This document shows, one piece after another, positions 8,335 through 16,435 of a stretch of DNA of 24,240 bases. The stretch is taken from NCBI GenBank assembly GCA_038259825.1, contig JBBSOK010000036.1:1-24240 (forward strand), read 5' to 3'. The stretch is from JBBSOK01 sp038259825. Lineage in GTDB: Bacteria > Bacteroidota > Bacteroidia > Flavobacteriales > Flavobacteriaceae. The position numbers were made by a program, and so were the translations under genes. Each line of letters begins with the position of its first letter. Within the stretch, counting starts at the first letter, position 1. The notes under the pieces were generated by a model, which saw nothing but the letters and a program-made list of their open reading frames with translations, was not told where the DNA came from and made no database searches.

Positions 8335-9192
8335 ATGATTTCACAAAAGCAATTCAATAAAGAAATAGATATTATTATCACTAATGCCATTAGGGAAGAT
8401 GTTGGGGACGGAGACCATAGTAGTTTGGCCTGTATACCAGAGGACGCTACGGGCACTGCAAAATTATTGGTTAAAGATGAAGGTATTATTGCAGGTATAG
8501 ATTTTGCTAGACAAGTTTTTGACTATGTAGATCCGGGACTTGAAATTGAGGTGAAAATTAAAGATGGGGAAGTTGTAAAATATGGAGATATATGTTTTTA
8601 TGTATCAGGGCTTTCCCAATCTATTTTAAAGGCCGAAAGATTAGTTCTTAATGCTATGCAGCGTATGAGTGCAATTGCAACTAAGACCAATCAATATGTT
8701 ACACTTTTGGAGGGGACAAATGCACAAATTTTGGACACTCGAAAAACGACCCCTGGAATCCGTGCGCTGGAAAAATGGGCTGTGAAAATAGGAGGTGGCG
8801 AAAACCACCGTTTTGCGCTATATGATATGGTTATGTTGAAAGATAATCACATAGATTTCTGCGGCGGCATTGCCAAAGCAATATCGAAAACTAAGAAATA
8901 TCTTGACGAAAACCACTTAGATCTCAAAATTATAATTGAAGCTAGAAACCTATTAGAAATAGAAGAAATTTTACAAAGCGATGGTGTCTACAGAATTTTG
9001 ATTGATAATTTTAATTATGAAGACACGAAAAAAGCAGTGAAATTGATAAACGGTAAATGCTTAACCGAAAGTAGTGGAGGAATAACCATAGAAACTGCCC
9101 GAAAATACGCCGAATGTGGGGTTGATTTTATTTCTAGCGGAGCATTAACCCATTCGGTTTACAATTTAGATTTAAGTTTAAAAGCAGTCTAA
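8335..9192 (+). CDS. nadC: Nicotinate-nucleotide pyrophosphorylase (quinolinate phosphoribosyltransferase)
   Basis: NadC converts quinolinate and PRPP to nicotinate mononucleotide, CO2 and PPi in de novo NAD synthesis. The 285-residue product has the normal length. Seen: REDVGDGDHSS near the N-terminus, ERLVLNAMQRMSAIAT, the substrate-binding block LDTRKTTPGIRALEKWAVKIGGG followed by NHRFALYDMVMLKDNHI, EARNLLE, and the barrel end ESSGGI with DFISSGALTHS. No nadA or nadB is next to it. Its stop overlaps the start of the next gene by one base (TAATG), so translational coupling with yihY/brkB is likely. Confidence 0.97.
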   Translation: MISQKQFNKEIDIIITNAIREDVGDGDHSSLACIPEDATGTAKLLVKDEGIIAGIDFARQVFDYVDPGLEIEVKIKDGEVVKYGDICFYVSGLSQSILKAERLVLNAMQRMSAIATKTNQYVTLLEGTNAQILDTRKTTPGIRALEKWAVKIGGGENHRFALYDMVMLKDNHIDFCGGIAKAISKTKKYLDENHLDLKIIIEARNLLEIEEILQSDGVYRILIDNFNYEDTKKAVKLINGKCLTESSGGITIETARKYAECGVDFISSGALTHSVYNLDLSLKAV

Positions 9193-10166
9193 TGGCCAAA
9201 AAAAAGGCAAAAGATGAAGAAATAAATATTCCTATTATTCGTGATATTGTTGCGTTTAGTAAACGTGTAAAGTTACTGGGATTAAATGGGTTAACACTAT
9301 ATCAGTTGGCCGATATTTATGGAACTGGTATATTAAAAGGAACCTTTAGCTCTCGTGCTAGTAGTATTGCATATAGTTTTTTTGTCGCCCTTTTCCCTTT
9401 TTTGTTATTGCTTTTAAATCTTATACCCTACGTTCCTATAGAGAATTTCCAAACAAGGTTCTTAATTTTTATTGAAGGGTTATTACCACCCCAAACGGCA
9501 GATTTTTTCTATCCCGTAATTGCAGATATTGCAGTAAATCCTAGGGCCGGATTATTGTCTTTTGTATTTATATTGGCATTGTATCTTTCTGCAAATGGTG
9601 TAAATGCAATATTTAGCGCTTTTGAATATTCTTTCCACGTAACAATGAATCGTGGCTTTTTTAGACAGTTTGCCGTATCTATAATGGTCTCAATCTTTCT
9701 GGCATTGTTGTTGTTAATTACAGTAAGCGTTATAGTATATTTTGAATATATTATAAGAGATTTCCAGAGCAGGGCCTTTATTAAAAATGATGTTTTTTGG
9801 ATTTCGGCAATGCAGATTTTAATTGGTGTAATAATGACTTATATTATCATTGCTACCCTTTATTATTTTGGAACCAAGGAAGGCAAAAAGTCGCGTTTTT
9901 TTTCAATTGGTGCTCTAGTAACAACAGGATTATTTTTGTTAACAACCTATTTTTTCGGAGTTTACATTAATAATTTTTCTAGCTATAATGAGTTGTATGG
10001 CTCAATTGGTGCTTTATTGATATTGTTGTTCTATATTTGGATTAACGCAAACTTGATACTTTTCGGATTTGAGTTAAACATATCTATTCAACGTTTAAAA
10101 GAGAAAAATAACGATAGTAATTTAAAAGAAACCATTAACCCCAAAAATTTAAAACGAAAAAAATGA
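9192..10166 (+). CDS. YihY/BrkB family inner-membrane protein
   Basis: A 324-residue polytopic membrane protein of the YihY/virulence factor BrkB family, whose biochemical role is not settled (it was once misannotated as RNase BN). After a charged N-terminus come about six hydrophobic segments, starting with SSIAYSFFVALFPFLLLLLN, then AGLLSFVFILALYLSANGVN, a long helix SIMVSIFLALLLLITVSVIV, one around MQILIGVIMTYIIIATLYYF, ALVTTGLFLLTTYFFGVYI and GSIGALLILLFYIWINANLI. Family signatures include the Ser-Arg-Ala-Ser segment before the first helix, SANGVNAIFSAFE, and SYNELYGSIGA. The C-terminus is Lys/Asn-rich. It overlaps nadC by 1 nt and the next gene by 4 nt (ATGA). Confidence 0.92.
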   Translation: MAKKKAKDEEINIPIIRDIVAFSKRVKLLGLNGLTLYQLADIYGTGILKGTFSSRASSIAYSFFVALFPFLLLLLNLIPYVPIENFQTRFLIFIEGLLPPQTADFFYPVIADIAVNPRAGLLSFVFILALYLSANGVNAIFSAFEYSFHVTMNRGFFRQFAVSIMVSIFLALLLLITVSVIVYFEYIIRDFQSRAFIKNDVFWISAMQILIGVIMTYIIIATLYYFGTKEGKKSRFFSIGALVTTGLFLLTTYFFGVYINNFSSYNELYGSIGALLILLFYIWINANLILFGFELNISIQRLKEKNNDSNLKETINPKNLKRKK

Positions 10167-10726
10167 AAAATTTCTTATTTATTCTTGCTGCAGTATTTAC
10201 ATTACAACTTAGCACGGCACAAACACAAGTTGGTGAGGTAACCTTACCAAATAAAATAACTTTCAATTCTGAAAATCTTGCGCTTAATGGTGCAGGTATT
10301 CGTAAAAAGGCTGTGGTTTTAAAGCTTTATTCTGGAGGATTGTATCTAGCAAATAAGTCTAACAATTCAACTTCAATTATGAATGCGGATGAAACAATGG
10401 CAATTAGACTGGTAATAACTTCAAGTTTTGTTTCTAGTGATGCAATGAGCGAAGCAGTTCAAGAAGGTTTTGAAGCTTCTATGAAGGGTAATACAAAGTC
10501 ACTAGAGTCCGAAATTAAAAAATTTATAACCTTTTTTAGTGCAGATATTGTTGAAGGAGACACTTTCGATATTACGTATCAAAAAGGAAAAGGTACTGTT
10601 GCTTATAAAAACAACAAAGAGTTGGGCACAATTTCCGGTTTGTCATTTAAAAAGGCATTGTTTGGTATTTGGTTAGGCAATGACCCTGTGGATAGTAAGC
10701 TTAAAAATGCTATGTTAGGTAAATAA
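10163..10726 (+). CDS. Exported chalcone-isomerase-like domain protein
   Basis: A 187-residue protein with a signal peptide (MKNFLFILAAVFTLQLSTAQ) followed by a bacterial chalcone isomerase-like fold. Supporting segments are VGEVTLPNKITFNSENLALNGAGIRKKAVVLKLYSGGLYL near the mature N-terminus and the closing GLSFKKALFGIWLGNDPVDSKLKNAMLG, both characteristic of this family. Bacterial members are generally periplasmic, lack demonstrated flavonoid chemistry, and may bind fatty acids or other ligands. Start ATG at 10163 overlaps the yihY/brkB stop in an ATGA arrangement, so it is the third gene of a coupled nadC operon. Function within the operon is unknown. Confidence 0.85.
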   Translation: MKNFLFILAAVFTLQLSTAQTQVGEVTLPNKITFNSENLALNGAGIRKKAVVLKLYSGGLYLANKSNNSTSIMNADETMAIRLVITSSFVSSDAMSEAVQEGFEASMKGNTKSLESEIKKFITFFSADIVEGDTFDITYQKGKGTVAYKNNKELGTISGLSFKKALFGIWLGNDPVDSKLKNAMLGK

Positions 10727-10753
10727 TCTAATTAATTCAAATCTCTTTTTAGA

Positions 10754-11182
10754 ATGAAGTATTTTTTCCCCACAATTTTATTATTCTTTTTAAGTACTAT
10801 TAACATCTGTGCACAAGATGTTTTCGGAAAATGGAAAACAGTTGATGAAAACACAGGCGAACAAAAGTCTATTATTGAAATATATAAAAAAGGTGATAAG
10901 GTTTTTGGTAAAGTTCTAGAAATTTTGAATCCCGAAAAAAAGGACGAAGTTTGCACGTTGTGCGAAGGAAGTGATAAAGGAAAACCGATTGAAGGTTTGG
11001 TAATTATGAAAAATCTTGAAAAAGATGGAGATGAATATGATGGTGGCGAAATTACGGATCCTACAAGCGGTAAAACCTATAGTTGCTATATAAGTCTAGA
11101 AGAAAAAAATAAACTAAAAGTTAGAGGTTACTTAGGATTTGCCTTGTTGGGAAGAACACAATATTGGATTCGGGTAGATTAA
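10754..11182 (+). CDS. Exported DUF2147 domain protein
   Basis: A 142-residue protein with a signal peptide (hydrophobic FFPTILLFFLSTINI, cleavage after the AQ near residue 21). The mature part matches the DUF2147 pattern: DVFGKWKTVDENTGEQKSII at its start, a two-cysteine CTLCEG turn near residue 70, and the closing LKVRGYLGFALLGRTQYW. The fold is a small lipocalin-like barrel; its ligand is unknown. It lies 27 bp after the chalcone-isomerase-like gene on the same strand and is followed by a strong terminator, so it is probably the last gene of the nadC transcript. Confidence 0.88.
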   Translation: MKYFFPTILLFFLSTINICAQDVFGKWKTVDENTGEQKSIIEIYKKGDKVFGKVLEILNPEKKDEVCTLCEGSDKGKPIEGLVIMKNLEKDGDEYDGGEITDPTSGKTYSCYISLEEKNKLKVRGYLGFALLGRTQYWIRVD

Positions 11183-11203
11183 TTTTTAAAACCAAAAGAA
11201 TAA

Positions 11204-11232
11204 ATGGCTGCCAAATGGCGGCCATTTTTTTT
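11204..11232 (+). terminator. Rho-independent terminator after the DUF2147 gene
   Basis: ATGGCTGCC (11204-11212) pairs with GGCGGCCAT (11217-11225) around AAAT with one G-U wobble, followed by seven T. Confidence 0.92.
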
Positions 11233-11323
11233 GAGTGATTTTATTTGAATTAGCTCTAATAATTCCGAAATTGTACCGCATAAGGATAATTTTTTATTCC
11301 AAATACTTTAAAGCCTAGCCCGA

Positions 11324-13774
11324 TTGTATTTTATAGACGTAATTTTACCAATTCCACTTCGTCAGAAGTTTACTTACAGCGTTACTGCAGACCAAGCAGC
11401 TAATCTAGAAATTGGTTATCGGGTTGCTGTACCCTTTGGTAAAACTAAGGTTTATACAGCCATTGTAGTTAAGGTTCACCAAAATGCTCCTGTAGGTTAC
11501 GATACTAAAGAAATAGATCAAATACTCGATAACTATCCCATTGTTACAATTAATCAACTACAGCATTGGCAGTGGATGGCAACATATTACATGTGTACAC
11601 TTGGAGAAGTAATCCGCGCAGCATTGCCTTCTGCCTATCTTTTGGAAAGTGAAACCAGTATAACAATTTCAAAGTCTTTAACTTTAGACGAAAGCCAACT
11701 TACTGATGATGAGTTTGTAATTTTTGAAGCTCTTCAACATCAAAATACATTGTTGCTTAACGATATTCGAAATATTTTAGACAGAAAGAATGTTGTTGGA
11801 ATCGTTCAAAAATTGTTATCAAAAAATATAATTCAGGTAAAAGAGGAAGTTTTTGAAACCTACAAACCAAAGTTTAAACGCTATATTAAATTAGCTCCCA
11901 AAAATACTTCCGAAGAAAAATTACAAGCTGTTTTAGAAACACTCTCAAACGCTCCCAAACAACGAGATGTGCTTATGACGCTGTTTATGCTTCAGTCAAA
12001 AAGTAAAAAATCGATTGAATCTATCGTTCTTCAAAATGAAAGCAAAGCATCTGCATCTACGATCAAATCTCTTTTGGACAAAGAAATCTTGGAAGAGTAT
12101 TTCTTGCAAAAAGATAGAATTGAATATGATGGCGAAGAAGCAAATAAGCCGAAAAAATTAAATGAAGGCCAAGAAAAAGCATTAAACGAAATTAAAAATT
12201 CTTTTGAAACTAATGATGTCTGTTTGCTTCACGGTGTAACTTCCAGCGGGAAGACTGAAATTTACGTACAACTAATTGCCGATACTTTGGCGAAGGGAGA
12301 ACAGGTTTTATATATGTTGCCGGAAATTGCATTGACTACACAATTAATAAGTAGGCTTCAAAATCATTTTTCGCATCAGGTTTCTGTCTATCATTCAAAA
12401 TATTCAATTCACGAAAGGGTTGAGGTTTGGAATAACCTCTTGGAAAACAGCGAAAAAACACAAATTATATTAGGAGCCAGATCTTCTCTTTTTCTACCTT
12501 TCACTAATTTAGGCTTGGTAATAATAGATGAGGAACATGAGCCATCTTTCAAACAATATAATCCATCGCCTCGATATCATGCCCGTGATGCTGCTATTAT
12601 TTTAGCAAACTTAAGTAAAGCAAAAGTTATTTTAGGTTCGGCAACGCCAAGCTTAGAAAGCTATCACAATGCAAAATTAGGCAAATACGGTTTGGTAAAT
12701 CTTACTAAACGATTTGGGGAAGTTGTTATGCCGTCAATCGAATTAGTTGATATAAAGACAAAGCACATAAAAAAGCAAATGACTGGTCATTTTAGCGACC
12801 TTTTACTTGAAGAAATAAATAAAACGTTGAAATTAGGTGAACAGGTTTTATTGTTTCAAAACCGTCGCGGCTATTCTCCAGTTGTTGAGTGTACTACCTG
12901 TGGAACAACTCCGCAGTGCCCAAACTGTGATGTGAGCTTAACGTACCATCAATATAAAAATCAATTACGTTGTCATTATTGTGGGTATCACATTGCAATG
13001 ATTCAAGAATGTATAGCCTGTGGAAGTAATACGCTAGATAGAAAAGGTTTTGGAACCGAGCAGATTGAAACAGAACTCAATGCACTTTTCCCAAAATATA
13101 ACATTGCCAGAATGGATCAAGATACAATGAAGGGCAAACATGCGTATGCAAAAATAATTGAGAAACTTGAAAATCAAGAAATAGATATTTTGGTTGGCAC
13201 CCAAATGCTTGCAAAGGGGTTAGATTTCAGAAATATAAGCTTGGTTGGTGTTATGAATGCTGACAACTTACTGTTTTTTCCAGATTTTAGAGCGCACGAA
13301 CGGAGTTATCAATTACTACAACAAGTATCGGGTAGGGCAGGACGAACCAAAAAGCAGGGTAAGGTACTAATACAAACATATAATCCGCTGCATCAAATAT
13401 TACAAATGGTTTGCGCTAATGATTATGTGGGTATGTATAAAATGCAAACAGAAGAAAGATACCAATTTAAATATCCCCCGTTCTATAAACTAATCCGCAT
13501 TACATTTAAGCACAGGGATCAGCAAAAAGTAGAAATTGCTGCAACTTGGTTTGCTGAAGGTTTAAAATTAAAACTAAAAGAAAATATTTTAGGACCAGAA
13601 GCTCCGCCAGTAAGTAGAATCCGCAATAAATATATAACCAATGTGTTGGTTAAAATACCTAAAAAACAATCTTTAGATAAAACGAAAAAATACATTGATA
13701 ATGTTCAACGATCTTTCAGTGCTATAAAAGACTTTAGCACTGTACAATTACAATTAGATGTAGATAATTATTAA
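11324..13774 (+). CDS. priA: Primosomal protein N' (replication restart helicase PriA), TTG start
   Basis: PriA recognises stalled or repaired forks and reloads the replicative helicase. The 816-residue product contains the N-terminal DNA-binding domain (about 1-105), Walker A GVTSSGKT at 304-311, DEEH box at 402-405, and between the two helicase lobes eight cysteines at 523, 526, 532, 535, 550, 553, 563 and 566 that bind two zinc ions. The start is TTG at 11324: an in-frame stop lies at 11309-11311, the codons between contain no other start, and the next ATG (residue 85) would remove most of the DNA-binding domain. The N-terminal FIDVILPIPLRQKFTYSV is what the family shows. The gene ends on a TTAA shared with the convergent LytTR gene. 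Identity is secure; the unusual start is the only oddity. Confidence 0.96.
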   Translation: MYFIDVILPIPLRQKFTYSVTADQAANLEIGYRVAVPFGKTKVYTAIVVKVHQNAPVGYDTKEIDQILDNYPIVTINQLQHWQWMATYYMCTLGEVIRAALPSAYLLESETSITISKSLTLDESQLTDDEFVIFEALQHQNTLLLNDIRNILDRKNVVGIVQKLLSKNIIQVKEEVFETYKPKFKRYIKLAPKNTSEEKLQAVLETLSNAPKQRDVLMTLFMLQSKSKKSIESIVLQNESKASASTIKSLLDKEILEEYFLQKDRIEYDGEEANKPKKLNEGQEKALNEIKNSFETNDVCLLHGVTSSGKTEIYVQLIADTLAKGEQVLYMLPEIALTTQLISRLQNHFSHQVSVYHSKYSIHERVEVWNNLLENSEKTQIILGARSSLFLPFTNLGLVIIDEEHEPSFKQYNPSPRYHARDAAIILANLSKAKVILGSATPSLESYHNAKLGKYGLVNLTKRFGEVVMPSIELVDIKTKHIKKQMTGHFSDLLLEEINKTLKLGEQVLLFQNRRGYSPVVECTTCGTTPQCPNCDVSLTYHQYKNQLRCHYCGYHIAMIQECIACGSNTLDRKGFGTEQIETELNALFPKYNIARMDQDTMKGKHAYAKIIEKLENQEIDILVGTQMLAKGLDFRNISLVGVMNADNLLFFPDFRAHERSYQLLQQVSGRAGRTKKQGKVLIQTYNPLHQILQMVCANDYVGMYKMQTEERYQFKYPPFYKLIRITFKHRDQQKVEIAATWFAEGLKLKLKENILGPEAPPVSRIRNKYITNVLVKIPKKQSLDKTKKYIDNVQRSFSAIKDFSTVQLQLDVDNY

Positions 13775-14484
13775 TTACTCTCTAGACTATCTAGTGCTTT
13801 GGCAAGTTCTTCTTTTCTATAACGGCTGATAGGAAGACTGTCTTTGCCTAATTCAACGGATTTGCTATTATACTTTACGACCTTTTCAAGATTGATAATG
13901 TACGATTTATGTATCCGTAAAAATTTTTCACTAGGTAATTGACTATTAAAGGATTTCATTGTAGAAAGAACAATCAAGGAATCGTGGTCCGTTACCAACT
14001 TAACATAATCTCCAAGGGCTTCAACATAACGTAATTCGTTTAAAAAGACTTTTCTTTTTTTAAGATTGCTTTTTACAAAAATATATTCCTCTTCTTCAAA
14101 GCCTTCCTCGTTTTTAAGTTTATGAATTGCTTCTGCCTTGTGTACAGCGCTTAAGAACCTATCTTTTGTAATTGGTTTTTGAAGAAAATCTAGTGCATCA
14201 TAATCAAATGCCTTGAAAGCATACTTTGTTTTTCCTGTAACAAAAATTACCTCTGGCTTTATTTTAAGATCGTCTAAAAAATCAAAACCAGATAAAATTG
14301 GCATCTCAATATCTAAAAATACCAGATCTACGTTATTGCAGGCCAAGCCAACTTTGGCTTCTACAGCGTTATTGTATTCTCCCACAAGTTTTAGGGCAGT
14401 ATGGTCCTGTATAAGTTTAACAATAGAAAGACGTTGCAGTCTAGAATCATCAACTATTATGCATTTTAAAGTTTGGTCTTGCAT
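13771..14484 (-). CDS. LytTR-type response regulator
   Basis: A 237-residue two-component response regulator. The receiver domain (about 7-122) has the acidic pair Asp12-Asp13, phospho-acceptor Asp58 in FLDIEMP, the Thr/Lys switch region (VTGKTKYA, then LQKPI). A linker with an EEEE run leads to a LytTR DNA-binding domain (about 132-235) with FVKSNLKKRKVFLNELRYVEALGDYVKL and the later FLRIHKSYIINLEKV. LytTR regulators bind pairs of short direct repeats. No histidine kinase is adjacent, so it is an orphan here; in Bacteroidetes such regulators are often paired with LytS-type kinases elsewhere. It is convergent with priA and divergent from rpsF. A 12-bp direct repeat in the upstream gap could be its own target, but that is speculation. 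Confidence 0.93.
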   Translation of the reverse strand: MQDQTLKCIIVDDSRLQRLSIVKLIQDHTALKLVGEYNNAVEAKVGLACNNVDLVFLDIEMPILSGFDFLDDLKIKPEVIFVTGKTKYAFKAFDYDALDFLQKPITKDRFLSAVHKAEAIHKLKNEEGFEEEEYIFVKSNLKKRKVFLNELRYVEALGDYVKLVTDHDSLIVLSTMKSFNSQLPSEKFLRIHKSYIINLEKVVKYNSKSVELGKDSLPISRYRKEELAKALDSLESN

Positions 14485-14508
14485 GGTTTATATAAGAAAT
14501 ATAATAAG

Positions 14509-14576
14509 ACAATGATAATTAAAAATTCGATAAACGGCAAGTTTTATACGTTGTTAATCATAAAACAATGATAATT
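14509..14576. repeat. Direct repeats ACAATGATAATT between the LytTR gene and rpsF
   Basis: The 12-mer ACAATGATAATT occurs at 14509-14520 and again at 14565-14576, spaced by 44 bp, in the divergent promoter region. LytTR proteins bind direct repeats, usually closer together, so autoregulation is only a possibility. Confidence 0.4.
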
Positions 14577-14617
14577 TTGTAAGAAATTATAATTTTGAAA
14601 GATGATTAAGATCAACC

Positions 14618-14647
14618 TTGTCAATTAGAAATAAAGTATTATTTTTG
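14618..14647 (+). promoter_or_regulatory. Consensus promoter of rpsF-rpsR-rplI
   Basis: TTG at 14618-14620 and TATTTTTG at 14640-14647 are exactly 19 bp apart, a full Bacteroidetes consensus. Expected transcription start is about 14651-14653, right at the base of a hairpin. Confidence 0.88.
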
Positions 14648-14650
14648 CAC

Positions 14651-14673
14651 GTTCTTGGCAAAGCGCTAAGAAC
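14651..14673 (+). promoter_or_regulatory. Hairpin at the 5' end of the rpsF operon leader
   Basis: GTTCTTGGC (14651-14659) pairs with GCTAAGAAC (14665-14673) over nine pairs, one of them G-U, around the loop AAAGC. It lies between promoter and rpsF start, essentially at the mRNA 5' end. It may stabilise the message or be the site of S6:S18 feedback, although the CCG bulge described for known S6:S18 leaders is not apparent. Confidence 0.55.
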
Positions 14674-14693
14674 ATTAACTTAATAGATTTTAT

Positions 14694-15032
14694 ATGAATC
14701 ATTATGAAACTGTTTTCATCTTAAATCCCGTTTTATCTGAAGATCAGATAAAGGAAACAGTAAAGAAATACGAAGATTTTCTTGTTTCTAGAGGAGCCGA
14801 GATGATATCCAAAGAAAATTGGGGCCTTAAAAAATTGGCTTACCCAATACAAAATAAGAAAAGTGGTTTTTACCATTTATTTGAGTACACTGCAGAAGGT
14901 ACTGCTGTACATGAACTAGAGGTTGACTTTAAGAGAGATGAGCGTTTTATGCGTTATCTAACTGTAAGCTTAGACAAGTACGCAATTGCTTGGGCTGAGA
15001 AAAGAAGAAATCGCGATAAAAAAGCATCATAA
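14694..15032 (+). CDS. rpsF: Ribosomal protein bS6
   Basis: A 112-residue small-subunit protein that pairs with bS18 on the platform of the 30S subunit. The family pattern is plain: MNHYETVFILNPVLSEDQIKE, WGLKKLAYPIQNKKSGFYHLFEY, then DERFMRYLTVSLDKYA. It is first in the operon, under a perfect consensus promoter, and followed 2 bp later by rpsR. There is no ssb or priB between rpsF and rpsR, as is usual in Bacteroidetes. Confidence 0.98.
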   Translation: MNHYETVFILNPVLSEDQIKETVKKYEDFLVSRGAEMISKENWGLKKLAYPIQNKKSGFYHLFEYTAEGTAVHELEVDFKRDERFMRYLTVSLDKYAIAWAEKRRNRDKKAS

Positions 15033-15034
15033 TT

Positions 15035-15331
15035 ATGGCTACATTACAACAACAAGCAAAAGGAAAAAAAGATGGCGAAATTCGTTATCTAACTCCATTG
15101 AATATTGAGACAAGCAAGACTAAGAAGTATTGTATGTTCAAGAAATCGGGCATAAAGTATGTGGATTACAAAGATCCAGATTTTCTTATGCGTTTTATAA
15201 ACGAACAAGGCAAAATTTTACCACGTAGGTTAACAGGTACTTCATTAAAGTATCAACGTAAAGTTGCCGTGGCAGTTAAAAGAGCGCGTCATTTGGCTTT
15301 AATGCCTTATGTTGCCGATTTATTAAAATAA
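15035..15331 (+). CDS. rpsR: Ribosomal protein bS18
   Basis: A 98-residue bS18, the 30S partner of bS6. Hallmarks: YKDPDFLMRFINEQGKILPRR, TGTSLKYQRKVAVAVKRARHLALMPYV. The N-terminal 25 residues are Lys/Gln-rich and a little longer than in Escherichia coli, with CMFKKSGIKYVDYK replacing the zinc-type N-terminus seen in some lineages. It lies 2 bp after rpsF and 14 bp before rplI, so all three are co-transcribed. Confidence 0.98.
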   Translation: MATLQQQAKGKKDGEIRYLTPLNIETSKTKKYCMFKKSGIKYVDYKDPDFLMRFINEQGKILPRRLTGTSLKYQRKVAVAVKRARHLALMPYVADLLK

Positions 15332-15345
15332 AAGCAGCGATAATT

Positions 15346-15798
15346 ATGGAAGTTATATTAAAAAAAGACGTAGAAAATTTAGGTTTTACTGACGATTTAG
15401 TTACAGTAAAAAGCGGATACGGAAGAAACTTTTTAATTCCACAAGGGCACGCTTTGTTAGCTACTCCTTCTGCCAAAAAAATGTTGGCAGAAACGATGAA
15501 GCAACGTGCTTTTAAAGAAAAGAAAGCAGTTGAAGAAGCTCAGAAAGAAGCGGACAAATTAAATGCTTTAGAATTAAAAATTACAGCAAAAACAGGTGAA
15601 GGAGACAAATTATTTGGTTCTATTACAACTGCCGATGTTGCTGAAGCTTTGGGAAAAGAAGGTGTTACTATTGAGAAGAAGTATATTTCAGTTGCCGGTG
15701 GTAACGTGAAAAGAACTGGTCAATATGAAGCAACTATTCGTTTTCATAGAAGTGTTGTTACATCTTTTAATTTTGATGTAGTAGCAGAAGCTAAATAG
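15346..15798 (+). CDS. rplI: Ribosomal protein bL9
   Basis: A 150-residue large-subunit protein that binds 23S rRNA domain V at the base of the L1 stalk. The N-terminal domain carries MEVILKKDVENLGFTDDLVTVKSGYGRNFLIPQGHA; a long connecting helix (about 41-75, rich in Lys, Glu, Ala) joins the C-terminal domain with GEGDKLFGSITTADVAEAL. It closes the rpsF operon and is followed by a strong terminator. Confidence 0.98.
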   Translation: MEVILKKDVENLGFTDDLVTVKSGYGRNFLIPQGHALLATPSAKKMLAETMKQRAFKEKKAVEEAQKEADKLNALELKITAKTGEGDKLFGSITTADVAEALGKEGVTIEKKYISVAGGNVKRTGQYEATIRFHRSVVTSFNFDVVAEAK

Positions 15799-15818
15799 TT
15801 TAAGACTAATCGAAAATC

Positions 15819-15853
15819 AAAAACCTTCTACTTATAAAGTGGAAGGTTTTTTT
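15819..15853 (+). terminator. Rho-independent terminator of the rpsF operon
   Basis: CCTTCTACTT (15824-15833) pairs with AAGTGGAAGG (15837-15846) with one wobble around ATA, flanked by A and T runs (T run to 15853). Confidence 0.9.
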
Positions 15854-15930
15854 AATTTAAATAATTTGTGAAAGTTGATATCAGATTTTAGAATTTGTTG
15901 TTTTCAACTTTACCGAAAAGATTATAAAAA

Positions 15931-16404
15931 ATGAAATATACTAGGCTAAGTAAAGAACAATTGGAAGAATTGCACCAAGAATTCATTAATTTTTTGGCAA
16001 GTCAATCTATAACGGCTACTGAGTGGACGCAACTTAAAGCGGATAAACCGGAAGTTGCGGAACAGGAAATAGATGTCTTTAGTGATTTAATTTGGGAAGG
16101 TGTTTTAATGAAAGTTAAGTTTCTTGAACATATTTCGCCACAGCATTTAATGTTATTTAAAATTTCGGAAAGTTTTATGGAATTAATAGCAATAAAATTA
16201 GATTCTGACCAAATTGATATTACTACAGAATATGGTTATAAATGGCTTCAACAAAATTTATATGATGATTCTGTAAACATTTATACTTCAACAAAGGCAA
16301 TTTCAAATGATAGGAATAAGGATATTTTTGTACTTATTCAACAAGGTTCGGTAATTACAAAAGGCGATTTATTCAAATATTTTGAAGATATTGTTTCAGA
16401 ATAA
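15931..16404 (+). CDS. DUF6495-type flavobacterial protein
   Basis: A 157-residue cytoplasmic protein without signal peptide, cysteines or membrane segments. The N-terminus (MKYTRLSKEQLEELHQEFI, then FLASQSI and KPEVAEQEIDVFSDLIWEGVL) matches, from memory, a small conserved family of Flavobacteriia annotated as DUF6495. The middle is an alpha/beta region and the end is acidic. No function is known. It has its own gap after the rplI terminator and is convergent with the ABC permease gene, 31 bp away. The family name is recalled, not searched. Confidence 0.7.
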   Translation: MKYTRLSKEQLEELHQEFINFLASQSITATEWTQLKADKPEVAEQEIDVFSDLIWEGVLMKVKFLEHISPQHLMLFKISESFMELIAIKLDSDQIDITTEYGYKWLQQNLYDDSVNIYTSTKAISNDRNKDIFVLIQQGSVITKGDLFKYFEDIVSE

Positions 16405-16435
16405 CATAAAATTTAAAATTCTGCTAAATTAAAGT

